A stretch of 64,000 nucleotides of DNA from Afipia sp. GAS231 (GCF_900103365.1 NZ_LT629703.1:1302001-1366000), one strand, 5' to 3'. Positions 45,644 through 53,964 are shown, counted from the stretch's first letter. The notes: a model not told the origin generated them from the letters alone. A program made the numbers and translations.

Positions 45644-46981
45644 TCAGAGAAGCGGCATTCCGCCGTGCTGCATGACGCCGCCGCCGGTCTCGGCAATCAC
45701 GCGGGCCAATCGCGCGCCGACAATTTCGCAGGGCTCAAGCTGCAGCCCCGGCGCCAGCGCCCGAACCACCGGAACAAGGAACTGCGGACGCGTCAGGTCG
45801 ATCGCATAGACGGCAATATCGCGGGCTTGCAGCCGGTCCAGAACATGCTGGAGGCTTGAAGCCGGAGTAGTCGACGGTTCTGCAAAATCCCCGGTCTGCG
45901 GCTGCAACAATGCGCACTTCTTTGTGTCGAACGTGCCGCGCCTGAGTTGCCGGCGGTCGCTTTCATTCATGGCCTCGTCGCCGGATTCCCGTCGCTTGGC
46001 AGCTACCACATGCAGGCCGAGCTCAACCTGGCACAGTTCGAAGACGGCGGCGCGGGCCGCGTCCGCGACGGTCAGGCGGGCGCCGAAGCCAACCGCGAAG
46101 CCGTACCCATCCGGACCTGTCGAGATCGCCGCAATAACCGGAATCGCGACGTCGGTGGTGATATCGAGCAGCCAGCTTGTTCGATGCCCGTGCCCTTGCC
46201 TTGCCTGCGCCAGCAATTCCGCCGCTCCGGATGCGGCTTCACTTTCCGGCGCCACCGCTCTTCCGCGGCGGCCGCCACGCCACCATAGCGCCACCGCGTC
46301 GCGTTCGATCAGTTCGAGCAGCGCACGCAAGGTGGCCTCCTCTCGCGTGACCCCCGCGGCGCATCCGGAACTGAGCTTGAGCGGCGGCTTGAAATCCTGC
46401 TCGGTGACGTGCCGGCGATAGCAAATGTCCAGCGGAAACCACATTCGGGCGCCGTCCGCCAGCCCGCTGGATGGCACCCACGCCATCGGGCGGTCGGCCT
46501 CAATGCCGGCGTATGCGAGTAGCCCGGAGATGAATTCCCTGACTTGCGTGTCAGGGCTCACGCCGTATGCGGTGAACGGGCCGCGCTCGACCGGGTCGTC
46601 GGCTTGAACAAACTGGCTGAGATACTCGATCCCTTCACCGACGCAGGACTCGAAGGCCTTTTGCGGCGACAGCCCCGAACCCGCCAGGCTCGCGGTCGGC
46701 AGGCCTTCCGGCTGCTTGCCCAGCGCCGCCGGATCGGCCTCGCCGCCGAAGAACACCAGGCCCGGCGCATCCGGAACCGGAAGCAGGAAGAGCCGGCGAA
46801 ACCGGGCTGCGGCGCGCAGCATCCGGGCGCGGCCGTCAGCGCGGGCGCCATCGCCATCGTCATAACCGAGATACTGCAGCAGGCCGGACTCTGCGGAGCC
46901 CGAATGGGTAACTGGGGGGGCGGCCAATGCAGCCGCGGCTGCCTCCAGGCGAGCCGCCAGCGGGTGCTGCTGATCTCCCAT
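45644..46981 (-). CDS. Stand-alone YcaO-domain protein
   Basis: 445 residues. The YcaO ATP-binding signatures are complete: S112-x3-E116-x2-E119 (SCVGEGIE), then SSGCAAGVTREEATLRALLE with LIERDA (about 204-229), and E315-x2-Q318 (FELCQVE). The C-terminal block AIDLTRPQFLVPVVR is also typical. YcaO enzymes activate peptide backbones with ATP to make azolines, thioamides or amidines. The canonical PxPxP tail of azoline-forming cyclodehydratases is missing (it ends HGGMPLL). No E1-like or TfuA partner is nearby. I use the ATG with AAGG six bases upstream; a GTG six codons earlier is possible. It is divergent from a 133-residue gene ending in Cys-Cys. Confidence 0.88.
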   Translation of the reverse strand: MGDQQHPLAARLEAAAAALAAPPVTHSGSAESGLLQYLGYDDGDGARADGRARMLRAAARFRRLFLLPVPDAPGLVFFGGEADPAALGKQPEGLPTASLAGSGLSPQKAFESCVGEGIEYLSQFVQADDPVERGPFTAYGVSPDTQVREFISGLLAYAGIEADRPMAWVPSSGLADGARMWFPLDICYRRHVTEQDFKPPLKLSSGCAAGVTREEATLRALLELIERDAVALWWRGGRRGRAVAPESEAASGAAELLAQARQGHGHRTSWLLDITTDVAIPVIAAISTGPDGYGFAVGFGARLTVADAARAAVFELCQVELGLHVVAAKRRESGDEAMNESDRRQLRRGTFDTKKCALLQPQTGDFAEPSTTPASSLQHVLDRLQARDIAVYAIDLTRPQFLVPVVRALAPGLQLEPCEIVGARLARVIAETGGGVMQHGGMPLL

Positions 46982-46990
46982 CGCGACCTT

Positions 46991-47015
46991 CCGATTCACG
47001 CCCGATTCACACCCG
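46991..47015. repeat. Short direct repeat in a divergent promoter region
   Basis: ccgattcacgcccgattcac followed by acccg: a 9-10-base unit (cccgattcac) is repeated head to tail in the 89-base gap between the YcaO gene and the 133-residue gene. It could be a regulator site, for example for the neighbouring SARP protein, whose family often binds direct repeats. Confidence 0.4.
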
Positions 47016-47070
47016 GGGGGTCAATAGAGTGAGGTCAACATCGACCGGTCCATATGATGGAGAAGCTACG

Positions 47071-47472
47071 ATGCGTGTCGAGATTGTAAATGACAATCAG
47101 AACTGGTTGAACTGGGGTACGCTCGTCCAGATCTGGATCGCGGACCCAACCCAGCGTCCCACCACTGTCAAAGAGCTCAAGGACCAAATGAACGCGCACA
47201 ATGTCTGTGCGACGGTTGCGGGGGCCGACACCAGACCGGTGCAGATCCGGAGCTATATCAATGGTCCCAACGACCCGCTGATGATCATGCTTCCCGACAA
47301 GCAGATGGCGAACGACAGACTGGCGACCGTCAAACCCGGTCCGTATAATGTAATGCCGCTGTTTTACGACATCGCCTTCGGCGGGGCGCCCAGGGTCAAC
47401 CTGTCGCAACAGGAAGCGCTCGATTTCGCCTTCCGGCGCATCGGCGAATACTCCGTCAACGAGTGCTGCTAA
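47071..47472 (+). CDS. 133-residue protein with C-terminal Cys-Cys, possible YcaO substrate
   Basis: 133 residues with no signal peptide. The first 60 look folded (MRVEIVNDNQNWLNWGTLVQ, TVKELKDQMNAHNV), then a Pro-rich stretch (MLPDKQMAND, VKPGPYNVMPLFYDIAFGG) leads to a helix (QQEALDFAFRRI) and the end EYSVNECC. The position, divergent from a YcaO gene, and the terminal Ser/Cys tail make it a candidate modified protein, by inference. It is longer than typical RiPP precursors and resembles neither nitrile-hydratase-leader nor Nif11 types. A ggag is 8 bases upstream. Its TAA overlaps the stop of the convergent SARP gene. Confidence 0.75.
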   Translation: MRVEIVNDNQNWLNWGTLVQIWIADPTQRPTTVKELKDQMNAHNVCATVAGADTRPVQIRSYINGPNDPLMIMLPDKQMANDRLATVKPGPYNVMPLFYDIAFGGAPRVNLSQQEALDFAFRRIGEYSVNECC

Positions 47473-49565
47473 TATTCGGCGTCAGCCGTGGCCGGGGCGT
47501 CGTATTCCGCCCCGCCGGTCGGCAGGCCCGCGGCCTGCAGGCCGTCGCGCAGGCGCTCCCAGTCGGCGCGACGACGTATCGGATACAGATGTAACAGCCA
47601 GCCGACGATCGCCTCGTCGGTTGCCGGTTCGGCGCCGAACCAGTTGGCGCGGACGCGGGACAGAAACCGCGCGCCTTCGGCCGCGGCCTCGGCCTTGCGC
47701 CCGAGTTGGGCGAGCGCCGCCGTGCGCCAGGCCGCCACACCCCACAGCACGTCCTGGGCCTGATCCGCGGCCTCAAGCGCCGCGGTATAATTTCCGTTGA
47801 GGAATTCGATGTCGGTTTGATAGGCCCAGTGCGTTCGACTGGGCGAAACCGTGGTGTCCAGTGCAATCTGGCCGAGCTCCGATGCACGCTTGGGGTTGCC
47901 ACAGAAGGCGGACAGCAGCGCCGCCGAGATCGCGGTCCAGGAATCGTTTGGATTCAATTCACAGGCAACCTGCATATGCAACTCGGCCTGCCCGAATTGC
48001 TTCGTCATCACATGCGCCCAGGCAAGACAACGATGGGCGTGGATGTCGGCGGCATCGAGCTCGACCGCCTTGCGTGCGAGTTGCAGCGCCTTTTGCTCGC
48101 GCTCACGGGAACGCAGCACCCCCGGATGGGCAATATGCTCGATCGTGTGAATGTCCGCGAACCCGCAATAGGCCGGGACGAATTGCGGGGCTGCGGCAAT
48201 GATCTCGGTGAATTGTGTTGTCAGGCGATCCCAGTGCTGCGGATCGAATGTGCGGACCAGCGTCTGGTACCGCAGCCATCTGTCGTAAACCCCGAGCGAG
48301 ATATCGGGCTGCTCGGAAAGACGGCGCAGGCGCTCGGCCGACATGTGCACATTGAGCGCCATCGCGATGCGGCGAATGACGCGCCGCTGCGAGGCAAACC
48401 AGTTGTCGAGGCTCAGTTCGAATCCGTCGCTCCAGATATAGAACCCGGTGTCCACTTCCTTCAGCATCAGCGTGAGCTGGATCGCCTGTTCGGCCTGATA
48501 GGCAAACATCTGGATGACGTAGCGCGCGGCTTTTTCCTGTTCCGGGCCGGACCGCTCCAGGAATGGCGCATCCGTCACGTGCCATTCCCGGAACTTGACC
48601 AGGGAGGCAATCAGGAACTGGCGAAAGCCGACGACGAGGTGGGCCTTGTCGGAATCGACCTGTTGAATGTCGACCGGCTGGAGCGAGAGCAGGATCCGCG
48701 TTTCGGGCTTCGCCGCAGGACTGATCGCCGTCGACAGCACCGCCTGCGGTATTGCCGTGATCGGGTTCGCCGGAGTTTCGATGCCCGCATCCTGCGTCAG
48801 CACGGCGGGTTCGTAGTCCCCCATTTTGATCTCGGCGATGAGTTTCTGCGTCGCAGCCGAGGGCTCCATACCGTAGTCTTCGTCCAGCAAATCCCACAGC
48901 GACTTGTAGATGCGCAGGGCATGCGACGTGCGGCCGGCAGCCGCGTGAACGTGCATCAATCGCCGGCACGCGTCCTCGTGGGTCGGATCAAGGTTGAGGA
49001 TGGCTTCCGCCAACCGGCTTTCCTGTTGCGGATCGCGTGGCTGGGCCAAGCCCTTTTCCAGGGCGCGCAACAGGCGATCGCACATCGTGTGCCGTTTGGC
49101 CTGCAGCCAGACTCTGAACGAAGAATCGAGATCGTCGAGGCCGGCCAACAGGTCGTCCGTGAGACATGGCCGTTCCAGCAACAAAGGATGCACATCCCCT
49201 GCTTCGGCTGCGTGGATCACCGCCCACGCATCCACATCGATAGCGTCCCGCTCGAACCTGATGTCATGGGCCGTGACGTTCAGGCCGTCGCAGCCGGCGT
49301 CGACAAAAACGTCACGCAGTTCGCGAATGACCTGGCGCAGCACGGCACGTGCCTGCGTTTCCTCCGACTCGCTCCACAGCAGCCCGACCAGCCGCTCGCG
49401 CGTCTCCTGCAGCGGCTCGCTCAACGCAATATAGCCGAAGATCGCCCGTAGTTTGGCGCTCTTGATCCGGATCTCGCGGCCGTCACGCCGGAGCGACAGG
49501 GGTCCGAACAACGAGAGCTGGAGCAAAGGGCGTAACTCCGTTTTCTCCTGGGCACGGCAAGGCAT
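47469..49565 (-). CDS. SARP/BTAD-type transcriptional regulator with TPR C-terminus
   Basis: 698 residues. A winged-helix OmpR/PhoB-like domain (LQLSLFGPLSLRRDGREIRI, ERLVGLLWSESEETQARA) is followed by a BTAD domain (to about residue 250; MHVHAAAGRTSHALRIYKSL, EDYGMEPSAATQKL). A TolB-like middle domain (about 290-400) and TPR-like helices to the end follow. SARP regulators commonly switch on natural-product clusters. It shares stop-codon bases with the 133-residue gene and lies in the midst of the YcaO locus, so it is the likely local regulator. Confidence 0.87.
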   Translation of the reverse strand: MPCRAQEKTELRPLLQLSLFGPLSLRRDGREIRIKSAKLRAIFGYIALSEPLQETRERLVGLLWSESEETQARAVLRQVIRELRDVFVDAGCDGLNVTAHDIRFERDAIDVDAWAVIHAAEAGDVHPLLLERPCLTDDLLAGLDDLDSSFRVWLQAKRHTMCDRLLRALEKGLAQPRDPQQESRLAEAILNLDPTHEDACRRLMHVHAAAGRTSHALRIYKSLWDLLDEDYGMEPSAATQKLIAEIKMGDYEPAVLTQDAGIETPANPITAIPQAVLSTAISPAAKPETRILLSLQPVDIQQVDSDKAHLVVGFRQFLIASLVKFREWHVTDAPFLERSGPEQEKAARYVIQMFAYQAEQAIQLTLMLKEVDTGFYIWSDGFELSLDNWFASQRRVIRRIAMALNVHMSAERLRRLSEQPDISLGVYDRWLRYQTLVRTFDPQHWDRLTTQFTEIIAAAPQFVPAYCGFADIHTIEHIAHPGVLRSREREQKALQLARKAVELDAADIHAHRCLAWAHVMTKQFGQAELHMQVACELNPNDSWTAISAALLSAFCGNPKRASELGQIALDTTVSPSRTHWAYQTDIEFLNGNYTAALEAADQAQDVLWGVAAWRTAALAQLGRKAEAAAEGARFLSRVRANWFGAEPATDEAIVGWLLHLYPIRRRADWERLRDGLQAAGLPTGGAEYDAPATADAEY

Positions 49566-49870
49566 ATCGCAGTTTGCCTATCCCGTCACCGCCTTTGCGC
49601 GCTTTCACCGCGGCAATCGGCCGGCGTCGAGACCGGCACTCGGCTTGACATGTCGGTCGCAAGCGCTCGATAATTTGGCTGCAGCATCGAGGTCATGCTC
49701 CACAATTCGGCCAGCAATTTAAGATTGATTTTATTGAATGCGCGCTCATTGGTCGAGCGGCGCGACGGGCCTCCAAAAGTTAGCATCGTTTGAGCGATCA
49801 ATTTATCTGAGCGACCAACAAGCCGCATGCGGCAGCGCATAGTCAACACGTCAACCGGCGGGCTTGAGCT
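49566..49870. promoter_or_regulatory. Divergent control region
   Basis: 305 bases without a gene between the SARP gene and the CxxCH-protein gene. It holds a sigma-70-like promoter (49645-49674) facing the latter and several A/T-rich patches (caatttaagattgattttat). No hairpin terminator is seen. Confidence 0.5.
49645..49674 (+). promoter_or_regulatory. Sigma-70-like promoter
   Basis: ttgaca (-35, 49645-49650) and gataat (-10, 49669-49674) are separated by 18 bases. It points toward the gene at 49871, leaving a leader of roughly 190 bases. Confidence 0.5.
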
Positions 49871-51343
49871 ATGATGACCCATCCAGGAAGCCACATTGCC
49901 AGCACCAGGCTTACACTCGCTGCTGGAATTCGTGCGGGCCTCACAGGCTGCGCTGTTGCACTGTGTCTGACGGCATGGATTGCGGCCTCGAACGACGCGA
50001 TGGCGCAGGCCGCGGCCCCCTGCAAGCACGATTTTTCGTGGAGTGATCCGCCGGCGCTGGAACCACCGAGCGATATCTGCGGCACTGGAGACAGTGCGGC
50101 GGATTTCTACGCCCTTTCCTGGCAGATTTTTAAATTTCTGGTTTGGCCCGCGTCGACGCAGCGTGGAATTCCCGATACCGCCAAAAAGATAACGGACGCG
50201 GGTCCGACCACCTTCGAAAGCCTCAAGGCCGACTGGGAGATCTTTCGGCAGAACGCCGAAATCCCCGCCGACTGGACCGCCTTTCCCGGCTCCGCCGATC
50301 CCTGCAACAACCATCCGAACATCGAGCCCGGCGCGCTCGTTCTCGCGAATTTCAACGAGTTTGGCGATATTGCCGAGGGCGAGTTGGGCGGCAAATCCGT
50401 GCACATGCTGGTCGCTCAAAATCGGTCCTATGTGCGCTACCAGGCCTTCTTCAACAAAAAGGTGTTCGACACGATCACCGGCAGCCGGCTGTACGACAGC
50501 AGCGCGGTTGGAAGGGTTGGGGATGCTCCGGATGGCGTGCCAGTCCCGGAAGCCACCCGGCAACCGGCCGGCGCCTTGACCGTAAAGTCGGCATGGATCG
50601 AATTGCCGGGCCCGAACCCGATCGATCCATCCCGATTTTATATCCGGAAAAGGGCCTGGGTCCAAAATCCCGATGACCACGAGTGCCGGATGGCGGATGT
50701 GGGCCTCGTCGGTCTTCACATCGTCTACAAATCGCCGTCGCGACCGCAGTGGATATGGTCGACATTCGAGCATGTCGACAATGTACCGGAGCCGCTTCCT
50801 GAATCGAACCGGAGCTACACGTTCAATGATGGCTCCAGCCTGGCCATGAAGGACGGTCCGGACGACGATTTCAAGATTCCGAGGCCGGTGGGAGCGGCCG
50901 GACCCGGCGATCCTCCGAGGCCGTACCAGGTCCAGCGGTTGCAGCCCATCACGGCCGACGCTTCAGATTTGAACCATGTTCAGCAGGAGAAGCTCAAGGA
51001 GCTCGGGAGCGTCTGGCAAAACTACAAGCTGGTCATGGCCCAATGGACGGAAATTGGAATGGCTCCTGACCATACTGCGAACCCTCTCATTCCAACTCCT
51101 TCCTGCGCCGGCCCCAATATGAGCGCCACGGCGAATACGACCATGGAGACTTTTTTTCAGGCCCAGCCCGATTGCTCCTTTCAACTGACCTGCATGGGCT
51201 GCCACGAAGGGACTCGTAGAACAGACTCGATCTGGTCAATCCCGTTCAATCGCAACAGCCCGTCCGGCATGTCCCGCTCCGGCTCCCGCGCCCTCGCGAT
51301 CAAGTCGCTCCAGGACTTGCTGCAGGTTTTGCGAACAAAATAG
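49871..51343 (+). CDS. Secreted protein with a C-terminal c-type heme motif
   Basis: 490 residues. A signal peptide (LTGCAVALCLTAWIAASNDAMA, cleavage near residue 43) leads a long domain with FYALSWQIFKFLVWP, ANFNEFGDIAEG, SAWIELPG, and WIWSTFEHVDNVP at about 300. A single heme site CMGCHEG lies at about 441-445, in the last 50 residues. The WSTFEHxDN block is shared by a family of uncharacterised periplasmic c-type proteins I cannot name. It is probably a periplasmic redox or sensor protein. It is divergent from the SARP gene. Confidence 0.75.
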   Translation: MMTHPGSHIASTRLTLAAGIRAGLTGCAVALCLTAWIAASNDAMAQAAAPCKHDFSWSDPPALEPPSDICGTGDSAADFYALSWQIFKFLVWPASTQRGIPDTAKKITDAGPTTFESLKADWEIFRQNAEIPADWTAFPGSADPCNNHPNIEPGALVLANFNEFGDIAEGELGGKSVHMLVAQNRSYVRYQAFFNKKVFDTITGSRLYDSSAVGRVGDAPDGVPVPEATRQPAGALTVKSAWIELPGPNPIDPSRFYIRKRAWVQNPDDHECRMADVGLVGLHIVYKSPSRPQWIWSTFEHVDNVPEPLPESNRSYTFNDGSSLAMKDGPDDDFKIPRPVGAAGPGDPPRPYQVQRLQPITADASDLNHVQQEKLKELGSVWQNYKLVMAQWTEIGMAPDHTANPLIPTPSCAGPNMSATANTTMETFFQAQPDCSFQLTCMGCHEGTRRTDSIWSIPFNRNSPSGMSRSGSRALAIKSLQDLLQVLRTK

Positions 51344-51559
51344 GCAAACTCAGCCCGGCCGGGCGCGATCCCGGCCCCGTTGGCCTCATCCGATCACTTC
51401 CGGGCCGCCGGCTGATCGAAATGTTGCCGAAACACGGTTTTTCGGAGGCCCGGCTGCTAGCGGCCGATTCACAGCACCTTCACGGCACATGTCCCACGAT
51501 CGGTGACGGTTTGAACGGACCCATGTCCGATCTTGGACCGCGATCGAAGGGAGTGAGTC

Positions 51560-52267
51560 ATGACCTCGATGGAGTTGTTGTCCAATCCCGTTCCCTACGC
51601 GCCGCCGCTGCGCCACGGGCATATGGTGGCGATGTTCGTCGATCTGGATCATTTCATGCGGATCTGCACCGACGATCCGCCCGAAGCTGTATTCAGCCTA
51701 ATCGGCGGCTTTCAGCGCGTCGTGACCGCCGCCGTGGCGAGCTTCAAGGGTGAACTCAACTCGTACCAGGGAGATGGCGTATTGGCCATCTTTGGCGACG
51801 TGGCCGGCCGGACCGATTGCGCGACGCGCGCGCTGAGATGCGCACGAGAGATCCTCGAACACATCGAAGCGCTCGGCCTGTACTACGTCAGCCTGAGCGG
51901 TCACCCGACCTCCGTCTCGATCGGCCTGCAATACGGGCCGGTCTGGGCCGGCACGATCGGAATTTCGAGACGCTTCGGCCCGACCCTGATCGGTGACGCC
52001 GTCAATGTCGCGACCAGGCTTGAGCAGCAGGCGCGACAACTCGACGCACAGGTCGTGGTGGGTAACGAGGTGATCCAAAGGGCGCGGCAGGAATCCAGTT
52101 CGCACGCGTGCGAACTGGAGCAGTTTGTGAATGTCGGCCCGCTATACGTTCACGGCCGAACAAGCCCGATCCATGTTTGGAAACTTCAAACCCGATCGAG
52201 CGAACTTCTGCCGAATAGCGGCACTGACGTCGAGCCGCACGCAGGCAAGCGATCCGCGAAATCCTAG
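51560..52267 (+). CDS. Class III adenylate/guanylate cyclase catalytic domain protein
   Basis: 235 residues, essentially one cyclase homology domain. The metal aspartates are in MFVDLDHFMRI and YQGDGVLAIFG, with SIGLQYGPVWAGTIG, RFGPTLIGDAVNVATRLE, and the Asn/Arg pair in NVATRLE. It has no membrane helix or fused sensor, so control must come from a partner or from localisation. It follows the CxxCH-protein gene by 216 bases on the same strand. Whether it makes cAMP or cGMP is not settled by the visible residues. Confidence 0.88.
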   Translation: MTSMELLSNPVPYAPPLRHGHMVAMFVDLDHFMRICTDDPPEAVFSLIGGFQRVVTAAVASFKGELNSYQGDGVLAIFGDVAGRTDCATRALRCAREILEHIEALGLYYVSLSGHPTSVSIGLQYGPVWAGTIGISRRFGPTLIGDAVNVATRLEQQARQLDAQVVVGNEVIQRARQESSSHACELEQFVNVGPLYVHGRTSPIHVWKLQTRSSELLPNSGTDVEPHAGKRSAKS

Positions 52268-52532
52268 ACAGGCCACTCCGCGAAGTGGCGCCGCCAATGA
52301 CCGTTTGGCGGCGCCATCTGATATCGGGGGCCTGATTCGCCCGACGACGTAACCTGCGAGGCCTGCGACAAATTGGCACGACGGGCAAATCACCGAAAGT
52401 ATGTCGAGCCCTTCGCGCAAAAATATTTCGCTGGCCTCGTCGGGCAAATCAGACGTTCAATTCCCGCCATCCTGTCCCACCAGAGCAACTGTGCTGAAGT
52501 AAACCGGCGATCGGCCGGGCCTCAAGGCTGGC

Positions 52533-52546
52533 GCGGGGCGCGCCCC
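52533..52546. repeat. Perfect palindrome
   Basis: cggggcgcgccccg, within a locally very GC-rich patch downstream of the transposase. Confidence 0.6.
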
Positions 52547-52603
52547 GCCTTCGGCGGCTTACGGCCTTGACCCCGTCCGCTCTCCGGTCTGTTGGCTTGG
52601 CAT

Positions 52604-52626
52604 GCGCTCGGTCGATGACCGAGCGC
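52604..52626. terminator. Hairpin 3' of the transposase
   Basis: gcgctcggtc-gat-gaccgagcgc is a perfect 10-bp stem with a 3-base loop, 17 bases from the transposase stop codon. No T-run is seen. It may end the transposase transcript or belong to the element end. Confidence 0.5.
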
Positions 52627-52642
52627 GGTGAGGTGCGCTCGC

Positions 52643-53602
52643 TCAGTTCAGTGCGTAACGGCTGGGATCCCATTTCTGCCGTCGTGCGATCATGATGTTG
52701 AGGATGACGATGAGCTTGCGCATGCAGGCGACAAGCACCACTTTCGGCTTCTTTCCCTTGGCAATCAGGCGGTCGTAGAAGGCCTTGAGCACCGGGTTGT
52801 TCTGCGTGGCTGCGCCGAGGCAGGGCATGTAGATGGCGTTGCGGACCCAGCGGCGGCCACCCTTGATATGACGCTCACCGCGCCGATGGCCGCTATCGTC
52901 GTCGTACGGGGCGGCGCCTAATAACGCACCGGCGATCTTGTTGCTCACCTGCCCAAGCTCCGGCATCCCCGCAATGAGGTTGGCGGAGGTCGTTTCGGCG
53001 AGGCCCGGCACGCTCTCGATGATCTCGGCACGCTCGGCAAGGTGTGGCGAGGCCTTGATCTTGGCCGCAATTGCCGCCTCGAGCTTGGCAATTTCACTGA
53101 CCAGATTCTTCAAGACGCGGGCATGCGTTTTCTGAACCAGTCCTGGTGCAGCATGCTCGTTTTGGCTTTGCAAGCGCGTCTTGAGATCACCCAGACCGAT
53201 GCGCGCTTTCACCAGCGCCAGCAACTCCTCGCGTGCGGCATCGTGGGTCTGGCTCGGCGCCTCGGTAAATATCTCGGCGAACCAGGCGATCATCTCCGCG
53301 TCGATCACATCGTTCTTTGCCAGCCGGCCGGCCGATAGCGCGAAGCTGCGGACGCGTTTGGGGTCGACGATCCGCACCTCGACACCGGCCTGGCGCAGTA
53401 GCTTGGCCCAGTCACGCTCGTAACCGCCGCTCGCCTCCATCACAGCCCTGGTTGCCTTGTACTTGCGAAGCCAGGCCACCAGCTTGCGGTGGCCTTGTCC
53501 CGTGTTCGGACAGACCTGACGCAATGACAGCGAGCGAATGCACGCATCCACCTTGTCCTTTGCCACATCGATGCCCACGACAATGCGATCATCTTGTGCC
53601 AT
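52643..53602 (-). CDS. IS110-family transposase
   Basis: 319 residues. The N-terminal DEDD RuvC-like domain is intact: VVGIDVAKDKVDAC (first Asp), AVMEASGGYERDWA (Glu), and KNDVIDAEMIAWFA (Asp pair). The C-terminal transposase_20 domain has ESVPGLAETTSANLIAGMPE, LLGAAPYDDDSGHRRGERHI and the Ser nucleophile region near GKKPKVVLVACMRKL. Full length, so probably active. The start is MAQDDRIVVG. Confidence 0.93.
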   Translation of the reverse strand: MAQDDRIVVGIDVAKDKVDACIRSLSLRQVCPNTGQGHRKLVAWLRKYKATRAVMEASGGYERDWAKLLRQAGVEVRIVDPKRVRSFALSAGRLAKNDVIDAEMIAWFAEIFTEAPSQTHDAAREELLALVKARIGLGDLKTRLQSQNEHAAPGLVQKTHARVLKNLVSEIAKLEAAIAAKIKASPHLAERAEIIESVPGLAETTSANLIAGMPELGQVSNKIAGALLGAAPYDDDSGHRRGERHIKGGRRWVRNAIYMPCLGAATQNNPVLKAFYDRLIAKGKKPKVVLVACMRKLIVILNIMIARRQKWDPSRYALN

Positions 53603-53964
53603 CATCCACTCCCTTCCTTGCTCGGTACGGGCTCGAAGCCCTTGCAACTGTTCGGGTTGAGGAAGACGCCGGAGCTGTCCCTCGCTCTGGTACAGGCTCT
53701 GTCGCCTTTGGGGCGTACGGGCTCAGTTCCAGCAACGGGCGGTTGGTCCGCAACCGCCCGTTCGCTCATTCTGCCAAATTTTTTGGACACAAGGGGCGTA
53801 GGCCATCGTCGCAAACGAGGGGGCGGGGAGCGGTGGACGCGACAGCGCACGAGACGAACGTGCTGTACTTGATCGCCCGGTCCCGGCTACGCCGAGGCTT
53901 CCGTATGTTGGCTCGCCGGAGCTTTAGCGGAGGCGGCAAGCCGGGCGATGACGATGGGATTGCC
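53603..53964. ncRNA. Non-coding region 5' of the transposase, candidate bridge RNA locus
   Basis: 362 bases without a gene, directly upstream of an IS110 transposase. In the IS110 group the region 5' of the transposase encodes the bridge RNA that pairs with target and donor DNA. The strongest structure is a perfect 12-bp hairpin at 53734-53762. Repeated cgggctc/gggctc blocks (53636-53731) are also seen. The RNA itself is inferred. Confidence 0.45.
53734..53762. repeat. Strong hairpin upstream of the transposase
   Basis: aacgggcggttg-gtccg-caaccgcccgtt is a perfect 12-bp stem with a 5-base loop. Confidence 0.8.

Larger units (their letters stand above)
52268..52642. other. Non-coding spacer next to the IS element
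   Basis: 375 bases with no credible gene. It contains a perfect 14-base palindrome (52533-52546) and a 10-bp hairpin (52604-52626). The right boundary of the IS110 element probably falls in this stretch. Confidence 0.5.
52604..53762 (-). mobile_element. IS110-family insertion sequence (minimum extent)
   Basis: It is defined by an intact DEDD transposase flanked by a hairpin on each side. IS110 members usually lack terminal inverted repeats, so the true ends cannot be fixed by eye; I give the span between the two hairpins. It sits between the nucleotide cyclase gene and the monooxygenase/methyl-cycle region. Confidence 0.6.

Noticed and set aside
48103..48969. A 288-codon frame inside the SARP gene
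   Set aside because: It is an out-of-frame shadow; the SARP frame carries the BTAD and TPR motifs across the same bases.
52142..52447. A 101-codon open frame overlapping the end of the cyclase gene on the other strand
   Set aside because: It mostly overlaps the cyclase coding region and has no recognisable domain or ribosome site.
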